Origin: Perognathus longimembris pacificus | Lineage: Eukaryota; Chordata; Mammalia; Rodentia; Heteromyidae | Length of the DNA stretch: 64,000 nt | Reading direction: 5' to 3' | NCBI RefSeq assembly: GCF_023159225.1 | Contig: NC_063171.1 | Location: 9,349,886-9,413,885 of the forward strand | Shown: positions 1 to 11,376 of the stretch, in pieces | How the letters are laid out: each line of letters opens with the position of its first letter | Numbering within the stretch: position 1 is the stretch's first letter | Notes under the pieces: model-generated | What the model saw: only the letters and a program-made list of their open reading frames with translations | Database searches by the model: none | Told to the model about the DNA's origin: nothing | Program-made: the position numbers and the translations under genes

Positions 1-154
1 CATTGCTATGATAAAACACCAGATGCTGCCTGAGTGCAGATGACTATCTGAATGGCTGAAATCAGAAGGACTGGGAACAGAGGCCAGTCCAAGTGGAAAA
101 GTTTGCTTAACTCCAATGGCTGGTTATTTATCACATAGGCACTAATAATAATAA

Positions 155-258
155 AATAGTAATCAGCAAAAACCCAGATGTGGCTCAAGTAGTAGAGTGC
201 CAGCAAAGCAAATAAGCTAGTCAAGTTTGAGGGCCCTGTACCACCTGAAAGCAAACAA
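155..258 (+). repeat. SINE 3'-module fragment (B1/ID-like composite)
   Basis: The stretch carries the 'GATGTGGCTCAAGTAGTAGAGTGCCAGCA' type of sequence shared by the 3' half of the composite SINEs elsewhere in the window, followed by a 'GAGGGCCCTGTACC' match to the 'AGGCCCTGAGTTC' block and an A-rich tail. The 5' head is missing or too diverged to see. Divergence is high, so this is an old copy. Confidence 0.5.
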
Positions 259-2224
259 AACAAAACACAGATGCTAGAATAACTTAGAAAGAAATTTGTT
301 TAGCTCACAGTTTTTGAGGTAGAAAGTCCAAAGAGCATGGAAGCCACTCTATCAAGGACCTCATAGGAAATAAGGTAACAGTGGCAGATGTGCATGCATG
401 GTGAAATCTAGTCATATTGAGGAATAGGAAGCTAAAGATAGAGAGGGGCCAGGCTTCTGTTGTCCATTTTTCTTTTTTCTTTTGGCACACCTTAATTACA
501 TAGGAGAAAAGGCTTATATTATGACATCTACTCATGAATACAATTATTCTAGTCAATCTCCCTTTCCTTGTCCCCACTTCCTAAAACAATTCAGCAGTTT
601 TCACTGTTGTATTTTCATGTATGCAGATACAATCTTGCTCTTTTTTGATACACTATTAGGAAAACAAACTGGTTTCTATGAGAACTCCTTGACCTTCCTT
701 AAGTTAAAACTCCAAGTAAACCTTGTTTGTCTCACTTAGACTCCTTGCCTTAGCAGTTTCTCACCTCCTCTCAACAAAATCACCCTAGGGGCTAAGTCTC
801 CAATATGACCTTTGAGACAAACAATACAAACAAAAGCAATAATTGAGGCCAAGAACTTGGATGATAACATTTCAGTTTGGAATAAAGAAGCAACTCTAAC
901 AAATGAGATCAGAGACAAAAAAAATCAGAACACAGAATTTCCTAAATTGTACCTAGAACTCTAATTACAGTGGACTGTGGACATTGTAGTTTATATTCTT
1001 TTATCCTTTGAAGCATTGAGAGAGAAAAGTTTCCACCAGGGGAAGAGCTCAGAATCCTGCATTTTGTGAACTGATGGTTTTAGATCACAGGCTGAGTATA
1101 AGGACTCCACCCAGTTCCTATATGCTTCCAAGCCCCCTCTTCAACACCTCTTCCTTGTGTCAGAATATTTCTTACAGATTCTGGTACATGCGAACAGGAT
1201 TAGATAAATGAAAGGCAGAGAACTGAGTGGTTTCTACGACAGAGATTGAAAAATAAGAAATACGGCTCTCCCATGACATCTTGCTCCAAAGCTGCACCAA
1301 TTCCTTGTCAAACCTGGCACAAAAGTCCAGCAGCCCAGTGGATGTTATCATGTAGAGTGCACCACATATGTTTACCTGATTAGAAAGTCTTTCTGCCTTG
1401 CAGATTGCCTGGGAGATGTGAGATTTTTCCCAAGTACTCTGTAGGTGGAAGTCTCTCTTCCTATGTCTCCAGAAGCTGTAAACACAGTCATTTCTGCCTT
1501 GCTCTTAAATATGGTATGGAAGGTTTTGAAGATGAGATGCATCTCTTTTAACAGGTGATCTATTAATACACAGGGACAAGTTAAGCAATAGGTCACCTCA
1601 ATCATCACCTTCTATAAAACAGTAGATTATGGAAGTTAACTTGAATTTCACTCCTGCCTCTATCTATCCTTCCTTCCTAAACCTATTTCCTTTACCTGTG
1701 TAAGTGGAGGGAGTAGCAGTGCTTCTCTTGAAGGCTGTGTTAAGGATTATGTTGAAAAACATTGAGGTAGAAATGCCAGCATCTTCAGATGCAAATGGAG
1801 TCTAACCTGAACTCTGATTTTGGCCTTTTATATTTTAATCCTACCAAGTCCCTGGGCCTAGTCGTGCTAATATTATGTATCTATGCTATATGTAATACTA
1901 TATGTTGGTATTCAGTGCTGTATTTGTCATATTTTTTTGTGCAGCACAAGGATATGAATTACTTCAGCAATGACATGTGCTTCTGGCATTGCAGCAAGAT
2001 AATCTACCACTTTTACACACTTTCAACTTGATTCTGTGAATTTGATTTTCAAGTGTAAGAGAGTCTAGGTGGATTTTATTGCAAATTTTTGGAGTACATT
2101 TGTTGATATTCACACAAATTAAAGGACTTCCCCTTGGTCTTGTAGCTGTGGAACCACAAATAGAAACTAGGCAATCAGGATTCTTTTTATCGACAAATAC
2201 TGAATGTGCTTCCAAATTTCAGCA
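259..2224. other. no gene or recognisable repeat
   Basis: About 2 kb of AT-rich sequence with no long open frame, no splice-site-bounded coding stretch and no repeat family I can name. Short open frames here (up to 90 codons) are what chance predicts. Confidence 0.5.
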
Positions 2225-3485
2225 TGTCAAAGGACAAAAGTAGCAAGATAAATAGACAGTCCACATACTGGGAGAAAATTTTTACTGGCTACATAACAGA
2301 CAAAGGTCTCATATCTAAAATATACTTAGAGCTCAAAAAATTAGCCCCCCCAAAAAAGAAATCAATGAAGCAACAACCCCATTAATGAGGGGGCTAAGGT
2401 CTTAAAAAAATACTTCTCCAGGGAAGAAATAAGAATATCCAGTAGACAGATAAAGAAATGTTCAACATGTCTGCTATAAATGAAACCCAAATCAAAATGA
2501 CATTGAGATTCCACTTCACCCAAGTTAGAATGGCCATTATCAAGAAAACTAATAATAGCAAATATTGGTGGGGATGTGGCCAAAAGGGGAATGTTGCTAC
2601 ATTGTTGGTGGGAATGTAAACTTTGGCAATCACTCTAAAAAGCACTATGGAGGTTATTCAGAAGACTAAACATAGAGCTCCTCTGTGACCCAGCAATCCC
2701 ACTTTTTGTAATTTACCCCCACGCCCCCCCAAAAAAATCCCATGCATGAGGACAATAAAGCTATTAGACAACCATGTTCATTGCAGCATTATTTGCCATA
2801 GCTAAGATATATAATCAACCCAGGTGGCCCTCAGTAGATGAATGGATCAAGAAAATGTGGTATATATACACAATGGAATTCTGTTTCTATCAGAAAGAAT
2901 GACATTGCCAATGGAGACTTGGAAAAAAATTAAATGAACACAGGCTTCATTTTTTCCCTCATTTGTAATAACTAGAATACATTTAGGATATTCTCAATAA
3001 AGGATCACAATAGCTCAATAGCTATGTGCATATGACTATATAAAATAATGTTTGTTAAATGATCTCCAAGATATGGAAATAAGGGGTTTTCATAATGTAC
3101 TATTTGCAGTTAATCTCTTTATTCTTTCTCTTTTTTCCCATTTTGGTTTATACAATGTTATCACTGTGTTGTTTTTTTTATTTATGTACCCTTTGCCTTA
3201 TACATGAGTTTATCTAATTTGGGGAAGGGAAATCACAGAAAAGGTGGGATAAAGTGTGAACCAATGCAATGGTGATACTCACCAGATACTATGTTGGAAA
3301 TGAACTTTACAACTTGTGGGTGTGGGGGGGGGTTGAGTGTGGTGGGGGGGGAAATGGATGAAAATGAGGGAGAGGATAACGCTGTTCAAAAAGAAATGTA
3401 CCCATGACCTTAACAGTGTAATTGTAACCTCTCTAACCTCTCTGTACATCATCTTTGTAATAAGATTTTAATTTTTTAAAAAAAT
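2225..3485 (+). mobile_element. L1 3' fragment (ORF2 C-terminus plus 3' UTR)
   Basis: In plus orientation the sequence reads as a decayed L1 ORF2 C-terminus: 'TDKGLISKIY' around 2300, the 'GGATGTGGCCAAAAGG' cysteine-motif region near 2570, and the 'CCCAGGTGGCCCTCAGTAGATGAATGG' type block near 2820. A 3' UTR follows with a G-rich purine tract at about 3321-3360, and the element ends at 'CTCTGTACATCATC...' with an A-rich tail near 3475. Frameshifts are frequent. The 5' end is truncated near 2225. Confidence 0.85.
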
Positions 3486-3635
3486 GATGAATGGAGGCTT
3501 GGGAAAACAGGGACTTTCCTGCCTATTCCTCGTTCCTTTTCTCTATCCTTTCACTTTCTGTGGATATGGAAGCTATTCCTTTCTGTAATTTTCCTTGTTC
3601 ACTATCAAAGAAGTTTGCTTTTACTTGTAGATTCA

Positions 3636-4300
3636 TAGACACATTCTGGTTACAACAAATGAGGGGAACTATGCAACCTATGTTTCTTTGGATCTCACTT
3701 ACTTCACTCAATGTAATTTTTTTCCAAGTCTTTCCATTGCTTTACTAATAGTGTCATATCATTCCTTCTGATGGAAGCATAGAAATCCATTGTATGTATA
3801 TATCACATTTTCTTGATCCATTCATCCATATTTTGATTTTTATTTTGGCTATGGTTAAAAAAAATGCTGCAATGAACATGGTTGAGATGGTCTTTTAAGT
3901 GTGGCCTTGTTTGTGGTCTATTGGATAAATGCACAGGAGTGGAATTTCTGGGTCATAGGGAAATTAGAAAGTTCAAAAAATTACCCCCCCATAAGCCCTC
4001 AAAGAAACAATAACCCAACTAATAAATGGGCTAAAGATTTAAAAAGAGTTTTCCATGAAGAAGAAGTATAAATAGCCAACAAAAAAAGAAATGTTCAACA
4101 TCTCTGGCCATAAACAAAATGCAACTCAGAACATCACTACCTTTAGAATAGCCATTATCGAGAAAACTAATAATAGCAGAAGCTGGTGGTGATGTGGCCA
4201 AAAGGGTATACTTCTACATTGTTGGTGAGAAGGTAAATTTATTTAACCATTATGAAAAGCAGTATGTGGGTTTCTCAAAACTCTAAACACAGAATGATAT
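3636..4300. mobile_element. 5'-inverted L1 fragment
   Basis: From 3636 to about 3960 the L1 ORF2 3' end reads on the minus strand, up to the block meaning 'CTATGACCCAG'. From 3961 to about 4300 the immediately preceding ORF2 segment reads on the plus strand ('AATGGGCTAAAGA', 'AAATGTTCAACATC', 'GATGTGGCCAAAAGGG'). The two halves abut in L1 order at their 5'/3' break but in opposite orientation, the arrangement known from twin priming. No clear poly(T) is seen at the left end, so the 3' UTR is missing or too diverged. Confidence 0.65.
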
Positions 4301-4784
4301 CATTAGAATATTATTGAAAGTTTTTATCCAAAATTAGTGGCATTTTTGAACTCATGTGTTTGCACTTGGGAGGCAGGCACTCCAACACTTGAGTGAAGAC
4401 ATCCTAAATTATATATGTGATATTACACATTTTTTATTTGTCAGAGTCTCCAACACTGCATTGTTCTTGAATCTACATTTACCTTTAAGACATATGCAAC
4501 GTCTTCATTTTCAGAAAGGAAGTATGTTTATATGTATACCTGTGTGAGTGTGCATGTGCATAAGGTAGAAAGAGGTGCTCATAGCTGAGTTATATATTTA
4601 GAAAAATATTTTATTGTACATATTAAACATACCTTACTATGTTGGAAAGGTTCATTTGGTTCCTGAGAATACAATCACTTTCACCTATAGGGTGATGGTT
4701 CAATAAATAAACACTGTTGTGCACGGACATATGACAAGAATTCAAGGAAAATGCTTGGAATTGTGGATAAATATGAGTCATGTG

Positions 4785-4885
4785 TTATATATATGTACAT
4801 ATATATGTACATATGTACATATATACATATACATATGTACATATACATATGTATATATACATATACATATGTACATATATATTTG
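4785..4885. repeat. AT-rich palindromic microsatellite (TA/ACATATGT)
   Basis: Alternating purine-pyrimidine repeats with many self-complementary 'GTACATATGTAC' units. Both strands appear open because the repeat is its own complement; this is not coding. Confidence 0.9.
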
Positions 4886-6260
4886 TACAAAATACAAACC
4901 AGGACAGAGATCATGTAGGTTATAGTATAACAGAGAATATTATTTCTACCTGGAGTGAGACAGAAAATCCTCAAGAGAAACATCTAGACTCATTCCTAAA
5001 GTATGAGCAGGATTTTGATTGGTAGACTAGAAGGTCATGGTGGAAGAGAATTTTCAAAATCGGACTTTGACAAAAAATAAAGGTAACATTGGGGAGGCAA
5101 AGCTGGCAGATTGCAAGGTGGCAATTCTTCCATATGCTTGTCCAGAGAAGAGTTTCTGCACTGGGCAGTAACAGGAGTACAATGGAAGAATGAGAAAGGC
5201 TATTTTATTAGTCAAGGCTCATCTGTTTGTAAATAACTAAAATTAAAGTTAATTAATTACTTAAGACCCTTTGAGGAAACAAGAAACAAAGAACAACAAC
5301 AAAAGAAAATAACAACCCCAACTCTCCAGGCTTGGAAACACTCTGGGGAAGTTCACAGAGCGTAAGTACTTCCTGAGATGGTAGAAAAGGAATTTAGTAT
5401 TTTTAGAAATACTAATTCTGTCCCTTTTATTATTTTTCTTTATTTAGTTGTACTTTCTTCATGCCTGCCAGGCATGATGGCCACTTGTAGTCCCACAATT
5501 CTATCCCTTTATGGTTGTGAGGGGGAATGTGGTAAATCATGTGACCAACCTAGTCAGATCACATGACATGTCTATTACATGACAGTGAGAAAGGTGCATT
5601 GTGATTGTTATGTGTGAGAACTGAAGAAACTCTTTGGGCAGGAGTCACCCAGGTTCCTTACACAATGTAAAAAGTTTTGTTCTTTTATGAATTAATTCAT
5701 CCATGTATTTATTTTTATTTTTTAAATATCTGCCTTCTAGATAATGGGGGAGCCAATGGGACAATTTTTTTGTCTGATGAGTAGCCCAAGCAATGGAGAC
5801 GTTTAGTGATTTCCAGGATGGAGTGTTATAGGAAAGAATCAACTAGGAGACTACCAAAGAGTGAACAGGTCTGTATCAGGGATATAAAAAGCTGAGAGAA
5901 AGAAAGCAACCAACTTGATGCTTAATTGGTAGATCACCACAAAATGAAAAAGACTACAAGTTAAATGAAGAACAGAAGAGTCAAAGATGAGCTTGTTTAA
6001 GTGAGATGGGAGGGATTATTAAGGCCTATTAACTTCAATCATGAAGTCATACTGAAAATTAGTTGGATAAGAAAATTGTTATTTCAGAAAGTTCTGGATA
6101 CAATGAGTGTGAAGCAAGGTTAAGATGACGATTAATTCTGAGTACTTTCATCTGAGAAAGGAGGTTGCAGGTATGAGAAGCAACCAAATGCAATGGAAAA
6201 GTATATAGCATTAGAGAAGATAAGAACTCAGGAAAAAATTTAGGACATAACTTAAGAGAT
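4886..6260. other. no gene; possible B1-like trace near 5462-5560
   Basis: Mostly anonymous. Around 5462-5560 'GCCAGGCATGATGGCCACTTGTAGTCCCACAATTC' resembles the 7SL-derived head of a B1/Alu-type SINE in plus orientation, but it decays quickly. Nothing else is recognised. Confidence 0.35.
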
Positions 6261-6265
6261 CCTAT

Positions 6266-6483
6266 TGTTGCCTGGCTGTCTGCCTCTCAAGGACTCCCTG
6301 GCTTGGCCTTGCCACCTGGCCTGGACACTATCGTTAACCCTGACTCCCCTCACAATGCAGTCTCCCATTTTCTTGCAGGTTCCCTCCCTATAAGTAGAGA
6401 GCTGCTCCTCTCTGTCTGGCATTAAACTTTTCTTCCCCTCTCAGATGCATGTGATGTGCTTTATCTGAGGGAGACATCTAACA
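6266..6483 (+). mobile_element. solo LTR (short, 218 bp)
   Basis: A 218-bp block begins TGTTGCC and ends CTAACA, flanked on both sides by the 5-bp direct repeat CCTAT (6261-6265 and 6484-6488). Inside are a TATA-like 'CCTATAAGTAGAGAGC' near 6390, about 30 bp before a probable transcription start, and 'ATTAAACTTTT' near 6420 as a poly(A)-signal-like element. This is the structure left when the two LTRs of an endogenous retrovirus recombine. A 5-bp duplication fits class III/MaLR-type or class I-like elements; I cannot name the family. Confidence 0.6.
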
Positions 6484-6614
6484 CCTATTTATTTGCTCAT
6501 TCATTATTTATTAATTCACTCATTATTTATTCCTTGGCAGCCATGACATTAACCTCAGGCCTTTACTCTTAACCCCTATTTTATCACTGAGTAGATCACC
6601 AGCTCTAGGGGTAA

Positions 6615-6945
6615 AACTTTTTTGGCAGTACCAGTGCTTGAACTCTGGATTTAGGATTTGCCAGGCAGCTACTCTACTATTTAAGTCATGCTGGCAACTT
6701 TTTTACTTTCATTATTTTTCAAATAAGTTTTTGTATTTATGCCTGGGCAAGACTGGACCTCTATCATCCCATTTATACTTTCTATGTACTGAAATGACAG
6801 AAATATGACACTATGTACAGGTTTTTACTGGTTGAGATGGGATTTTATGAATTTGTTTTTGCATAGGCTGATCTTAACCCATGTACCATCCAATTCTCAC
6901 CTACTAAGTAGTTGGGATTACAAGTGTAAACTATCATTCTTGACT
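6615..6945 (-). repeat. old composite SINE (minus)
   Basis: On the minus strand 6945 to about 6860 gives a B1-like head ('TTGTAATCCCAACTACTTAGTAGGTGAGAATTGGATGG' in essence). 6730-6615 gives the tail module ending in the 'GAGTTCAAGCACTGGTACTGCC' equivalent. The middle is diverged and may contain an insertion, since the length exceeds the usual 230 bp. Confidence 0.45.
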
Positions 6946-7182
6946 TCTGGCCCTAGAAATCCTTAAACTCATTACAATCTTTGTTACAATGTGAATTTTG
7001 TTCTCTTAGTATTCTTTTTAGCCATCAAGCTTGTGGTGATAGGTTATGGCAGCCCTCACACACTAATACATACTATTTCAAGGAATGTCACCAGCTTTAC
7101 CGCCACCATCAAAGTCCTTCCCACTCTTCAGAAAAACAGGAAGAGTTGAAGGAGAGTGGGTTTTGATCTTCCTATAAATACA

Positions 7183-7245
7183 GACAGATAGATAATATGT
7201 ATGATAGATAGACAGATAGATAATATGTATGTATATGTATGCTAG
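7183..7245. repeat. GATA-type microsatellite
   Basis: Imperfect (GATA)n/(GTAT)n repeats with interruptions such as 'GATAATATGTATG'. Confidence 0.8.
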
Positions 7246-7860
7246 AGGGGGAAATATAAAAATAGATTGCTACTACATATTAATGTAGCATAAAGAAACT
7301 CCTCGAAAGCTTTTGAACCTATAGGTGATGGGGCATGTGGAGAGCAATAACAATAGAAGGAGTCATTCTAATTAAATATAATACATGCATGTACAATATA
7401 TCATGGTAAAACCCCTTGGTACAATCAATATATACTAAAGCAAGATGTCTTGAGGAGTGAGAATCAGAGGGAAGGATGAACATGAGCACAGAATGTCAAT
7501 GAGTATGACTATGGTCAATGTAATTTATATGCATGTATAAAAATAGAACAATAAAACCTGATAAAATTGTTTTAAGAAGAGAGAAAAGGGGATAAAGGAG
7601 AGAAATAATAGGGGTAAGATTGATGGACACATTGCATTCATGTATGGAAGTATCTTAGTGAACACTCTCCTTGTGCTAATAAAAGCAATTCATAATTCAA
7701 ATAAAAAGAAAAACTTCCTAACCTCCCATCTTCACAGTCATGAATATCACTAAACACTCTAAAAAGCAAAATCACCAAAGAAAAGACATTGGAAATTTGG
7801 GGCTTTTCAAGATACATATTTATTAAACGTTCTTTAAAATTTGAAAAAAAATACTTTGGG
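7246..7860. other. no gene; possible unnamed dispersed repeat near 7515-7580
   Basis: Anonymous AT-rich DNA. The stretch 'AAAAATAGAACAATAAAACC...AAATTGTTTTAAGA' near 7540-7577 has a counterpart near 44675-44713, which suggests an old interspersed repeat with unclear boundaries. Confidence 0.35.
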
Positions 7861-7861
7861 T

Positions 7862-8037
7862 TGAGCACTGTAATCCTAGAAGGCTGAGATCTGAGGATTG
7901 TGGTTCAAAGACAGCCTGGGTAGAAAGTCCATGACAATCTTATCTCCAGTTAAACACCAAAAAGCTGGAAGTAGAGCTGTGACTCAATTGGTAGAGAGTT
8001 AGCCTTGAGCACAAAAGCTCTAGGAAGGCACCTGAAT

Positions 8038-8040
<3 letters not shown>
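7862..8040 (+). repeat. B1/ID-like composite SINE
   Basis: Plus orientation: 'CTGTAATCCTAGAAGGCTGAGATCTGAGGATTGTGG' is the B1-like head (its first about 20 bases are missing). The linker 'CTTATCTCCAGTTAAACACC' follows, then the shared 3' module 'GAGCTGTGACTCAATTGG...TTAGCCTTGAGCAC'. The tail has evolved into the adjoining (CA)n. Confidence 0.85.

Positions 8041-8089
<49 letters not shown>
8041..8089. repeat. (CA)n microsatellite
   Basis: An uninterrupted run of about 24 CA units directly after a SINE tail. SINE A-rich tails are common birthplaces of microsatellites. Confidence 0.95.
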
Positions 8090-8090
<1 letters not shown>

Positions 8091-8114
8091 ACATCTTTTT
8101 AGTCACATGAGTTT

Positions 8115-8330
8115 CTTTTAAAAAATAATTTAATTTTATTGTAAGGGTGCTATCAATGGGGTTATAGTTATATAAGTAAGGTAATGAGTACATTTCTGGT
8201 TGCATATTGTTACCCCCTCCCTTGTTTTCTCCCACTTCCCCTCTCCCCCACATCTCTCTCCCCCAAGTTGTAAAGTTCATTTCCACCATAGAATCTTGTG
8301 AATATCACTGTTTCATTGGTGAGTTTCTTA
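8115..8330 (-). mobile_element. L1 3' UTR end (minus)
   Basis: On the minus strand this is an L1 3' end: a G-rich purine tract (complement of 'CCCCCTCCC...CTCTCCCCCAC', 8213-8268), the 'GAAATGTACTCATTAC' block, and an A/T-rich end at about 8120. It matches the left part of the L1 at 40180-40632 closely, for example 'CCCCCAAGTTGTAAAGTTCA' in both. Confidence 0.75.
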
Positions 8331-9068
8331 TGATTAAAAAACTAGAGAACTGATATAAACAGCTGGTACACTATCCACTATAAAGTTGGCCCATATTCTT
8401 TATTTAGGTTTTGTTTTTGTTTCCAGTACTGGGGATAGATACCACGGCCTTGTATACTTGCCCATAAAGTAGGTGCTCTACACTGAATTGTGTCATAGCT
8501 TGCCCCAATAGTTGTGAAATTCTTCAGTTGCACGGTTTTGCCCTCTGACAAAAGCTTCCCATAGATTTTCACTTTTATGTGGTTGTAAAAAGAACCCTTA
8601 GTTTTTTGATCATTGAATGTCCAATGTACTACATGAAATTGTTGGGCTTTTACATGAACTCCAAAATTAGATCTCTTTGCTAAGTTATCTTGGGCTCCCA
8701 CATATGTAACAAGGAATGGGAAATAAGTTACATGAATATCCATACATGTCCAATGCACAAAAACAAATGCATCCAGTATAATAAGCAAATTAATGTTGAT
8801 TCTAGAGCTGGAACACTTCTCTTCCAGGGACAGGGACAGTTATGACTGGACTTTATCCACCATAAACATAAGCTAATGTTCACCATCCCATGGACACTAT
8901 AATCAAGAGGTAGGGGTTTTAGCTAAGATGAATTCAATATGGTAGTCAAATCAAAATGTTTCCTTTGTGTATGATGATGTACTTTTTAAAGTCAGGTTTT
9001 GGAGACTATATTATCTTCAAGATTCTTTCATTTTTTACTCGAGTAAAAATGGTCCCATTGAATGCTTT
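8331..9068. other. no recognised gene; ID-like trace near 8415-8505 (minus)
   Basis: A short minus-strand stretch (8505-8415) resembles an ID-type SINE head ('AGAGCACCTACTTTATGGGCAAG...GTATCTATCCCCAGTACTGG' in essence). A 136-codon minus-strand open frame (8378-8788) overlaps it. It has no recognisable domain and runs through the SINE-like trace, so I do not call it a gene. Confidence 0.35.
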
Positions 9069-9077
9069 AGTTTTATG

Positions 9078-9283
9078 GCAATTTTTTTTTTGGCCAGTCC
9101 TGGGCCTTGAACTCAGGGCCTGAGCACTGTCCCTGGCTTCTTTTTGCTCAAGGCTAGCACTCTGCCACTTGAGCCACAGTGCCACCTCTGGCCATTTTCT
9201 ATATATGTGGTGCTGGGGAATCGAACCCAGGACTTCATGTATATGAGTCAAGCACTCTTGCCACAAGGCCATATTCCCAGCCC
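9078..9283 (-). repeat. ID-headed composite SINE with target duplication
   Basis: Minus-strand copy of about 200 bp: the head with tRNA-type A-box and B-box ('GGTTCGATTCCCC' form at about 9216-9228), the middle 'ATGGCCAGAGGTGGC', the shared 3' module 'TGTGGCTCAAGTGGCAGAGTGC', and a poly(A) tail (T-run 9082-9090). The direct repeat AGTTTTATG at 9069-9077 and 9284-9292 is the target-site duplication left by L1-type insertion. The few mismatches from the other copies suggest a fairly recent insertion. Confidence 0.92.
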
Positions 9284-9292
9284 AGTTTTATG

Positions 9293-10794
9293 ACTATTGG
9301 TAAGTTACAACAGTTGCACAGGCTATATATTTCTCTTACATAAAATGAGCCTTGAGTCATTCCCAATCAGGTTGATTTATTTTCTAGAGTGAAAGCAGGT
9401 GCCTTTGATAATCACACAAAGACAGCAGGCCAAGACTAGGACTGTCTGTGAAACTGGAGTATCTACTCATATTTGGTTCACTGTCTACATCCAAATCTAA
9501 TCATAAACATAGTCTTTATGTAATCAATTGTCTTTGAACAGGAGAGGTCTTTTCAACCTTGAGGAAATGTTAGACTTAATAGGTGTGTTAGACTCTCTGT
9601 TATGTACAGCAGAAGGAGGGTTAGTTTAATTGTTCATGGACTGCTATGCCGGAGTAAAATTATCCCTGCTATGTCCTACCCAAGCAAGAACATACTCTGG
9701 ACTCGCTCTGTCCTTGCAAAGGTTTCCAATGAGGAATCAACTTCTTTTTACATCCTGGTTTCAGGTGACTGTAAGCCAGTTCTCTTGAATTGATATTTCA
9801 AACGTTCTGCTCAAAACAACTGCAGTGAAGACTGCTCATGTGTCATTGTCCTTTAGCAGGAGCAATGGTAGTTGTGATTGTTGCTGCCAGGATGCTGTCA
9901 TTTGGCATCTGTGGACTGGAGTCTAGAGGTATACTTTTCAATCTATGATTACCTTGTTCTACTAACTTGACATCAATCCATCCATTTATTTATTCTCTCA
10001 TTCAACAAATGTTTAGTGACTATAACCTATGTGTGAAACATGGTGGGATTCAGGATGAGTTGGGAATTAGACAAGTGAAATAAGGGATCAATTACAACAA
10101 AACATTGTAAAGGGTGGAAAAGAAATCTGAACAAAACAGAAGAATTAAACATTGTGTGAAATGTTTTTAATTTTTATATGTAACATGCTTTTTTTTCCAC
10201 CAGCATCATTTGTTTACCTCAGCTCATTAAAATGTAGGGATTTATTTAGCTCCTTTGTCATCCATTCACTACATTTTTCTAACTCCCAGAGAATAGCTCC
10301 CAGATGAATTATCATGGTCATGGAATGAATTTCTTGTTGGGGACATTGACACACAAAGTATTATACAAGAGTGACATCACCTCTGTACAAAGCCCCTCTT
10401 GCTGGAAAGAATCTCGGTGTCATCCACAATTTTCTCTCCTCATTTTCTTTCTTTCTCTGTTCCTTCACACACACTCTTAGTCACATGCAGGGTGCCACCC
10501 TGTGACACTTCTGACCCCATTCATTCTCACTGTCAGAGGCAGATACCCAGCACTATCACTCATTCTGTCAGGAGTTTCTTCCTCACAGAGTTTCTCTTTC
10601 TCAAAGCCACATGATCTCAAGTTTGTAATTTTCTGCAGATGTGTTGTGTCCTCTGAGACACATTCTCCCTCCTTGGAGCTCATAGACTTGCTCCAGAACA
10701 ATCTCACTGTAACTGCACACACCCACATCTGCAGGCACTCAGTGATTGTTGTGGATGTTTTAGAAGTAATAGCTCCTACCAGGAATCCCCAAAT
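9293..10794. other. no gene; possible ancient repeat trace near 9993-10110
   Basis: 'CATTCAACAAATGTTTAGTGAC' near 9996 resembles the core of a very old mammal-wide interspersed repeat ('ATTCAACAAATATTTATTGAGC' type). The rest is anonymous. The open frames on both strands near 10480-10970 (up to 164 codons) have no domain and cross a DNA-transposon fossil. Confidence 0.35.
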
Positions 10795-10925
10795 TTTTTG
10801 AGTACTTTGGGCTGTGAGGATGGTCTCTGTAACACTGTGACAACAGGAAAGCAGTTCTAGACAAAGCATGAATGAACACACGGGGCTGGCTTCCAATAAA
10901 ACTTTATTTATACAAATAAACATTG
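10795..10925 (+). mobile_element. ancient non-autonomous DNA-transposon fragment
   Basis: The order of blocks 'TTTGGGCTGTGAGGATGGTCTCTGT', 'GGAAAGCAG', 'CAATAAAACTTTATTTATACAAA' matches a well-known mammalian DNA-transposon family whose consensus runs '...GGCTTTGCGGGCCATACGGTCTCTGTCGC...GAAAGCAGCCATAGAC...TTCCAATAAAACTTTATTTACAAAAAC'. I recall the pattern but not its name securely (hAT-type MER family). Divergence is high, and the terminal inverted repeats were not found. Confidence 0.5.
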
Positions 10926-11165
10926 GGGTATAATGGTCCATAGTTCTCACTCTTCTCAGAAATAACATCAAGTTTCCTGGTGTCTAGTTTTTGTTTTCTT
11001 TTTTTGGTTACCATTTAATTGAACAATGACTATATGAATTTTTGTTATCAAATTTAAAAATTTTACTGATGTTGGGCAGATATTTTAAAATCATTTTTTA
11101 CTTGGAGAAAAAAAAGTCCCACTTGTTAATGAGAGAAATGGTCCATTTCTAAAATAATGATTTTT

Positions 11166-11359
11166 TTTCTTTGCCAGTCCCAGGCCTTGGACTCAGGGCC
11201 TGAGCACTGTCCCTGGCTTCTTTTTGTTCAAGAATAACACTGCCACTGGAGCCACAGTGCCACTTCTGGCCTTTTTGTATATATGTGGTGCTGGGGAATC
11301 GAACCCAGGGCTTCATGTATACGAGGCAAGCACTTTTGCCACTAGGCCATATTCCCAGG
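11166..11359 (-). repeat. ID-headed composite SINE with 17-bp target duplication
   Basis: Minus-strand copy with poly(A) (T-run), shared 3' module and tRNA-type head. The internal 'GGTTCGATTCCCC' B-box equivalent is intact. The direct repeat CTAAAATAATGATTTTT occurs at 11149-11165 and 11360-11376, a textbook L1-type target duplication. The middle has a short deletion ('AAGAATAACAC' replaces the usual 'AAGGCTAGCAC'). Confidence 0.93.
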
Positions 11360-11376
11360 CTAAAATAATGATTTTT

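Noticed and set aside
8378..8788. 136-codon minus-strand open frame
   Set aside because: No domain recognised. It overlaps an ID-like SINE trace and has no promoter, splice or homology support.
10477..10971. 164-codon minus-strand open frame
   Set aside because: It crosses a DNA-transposon fossil, shows no recognisable domain, and is consistent with chance.
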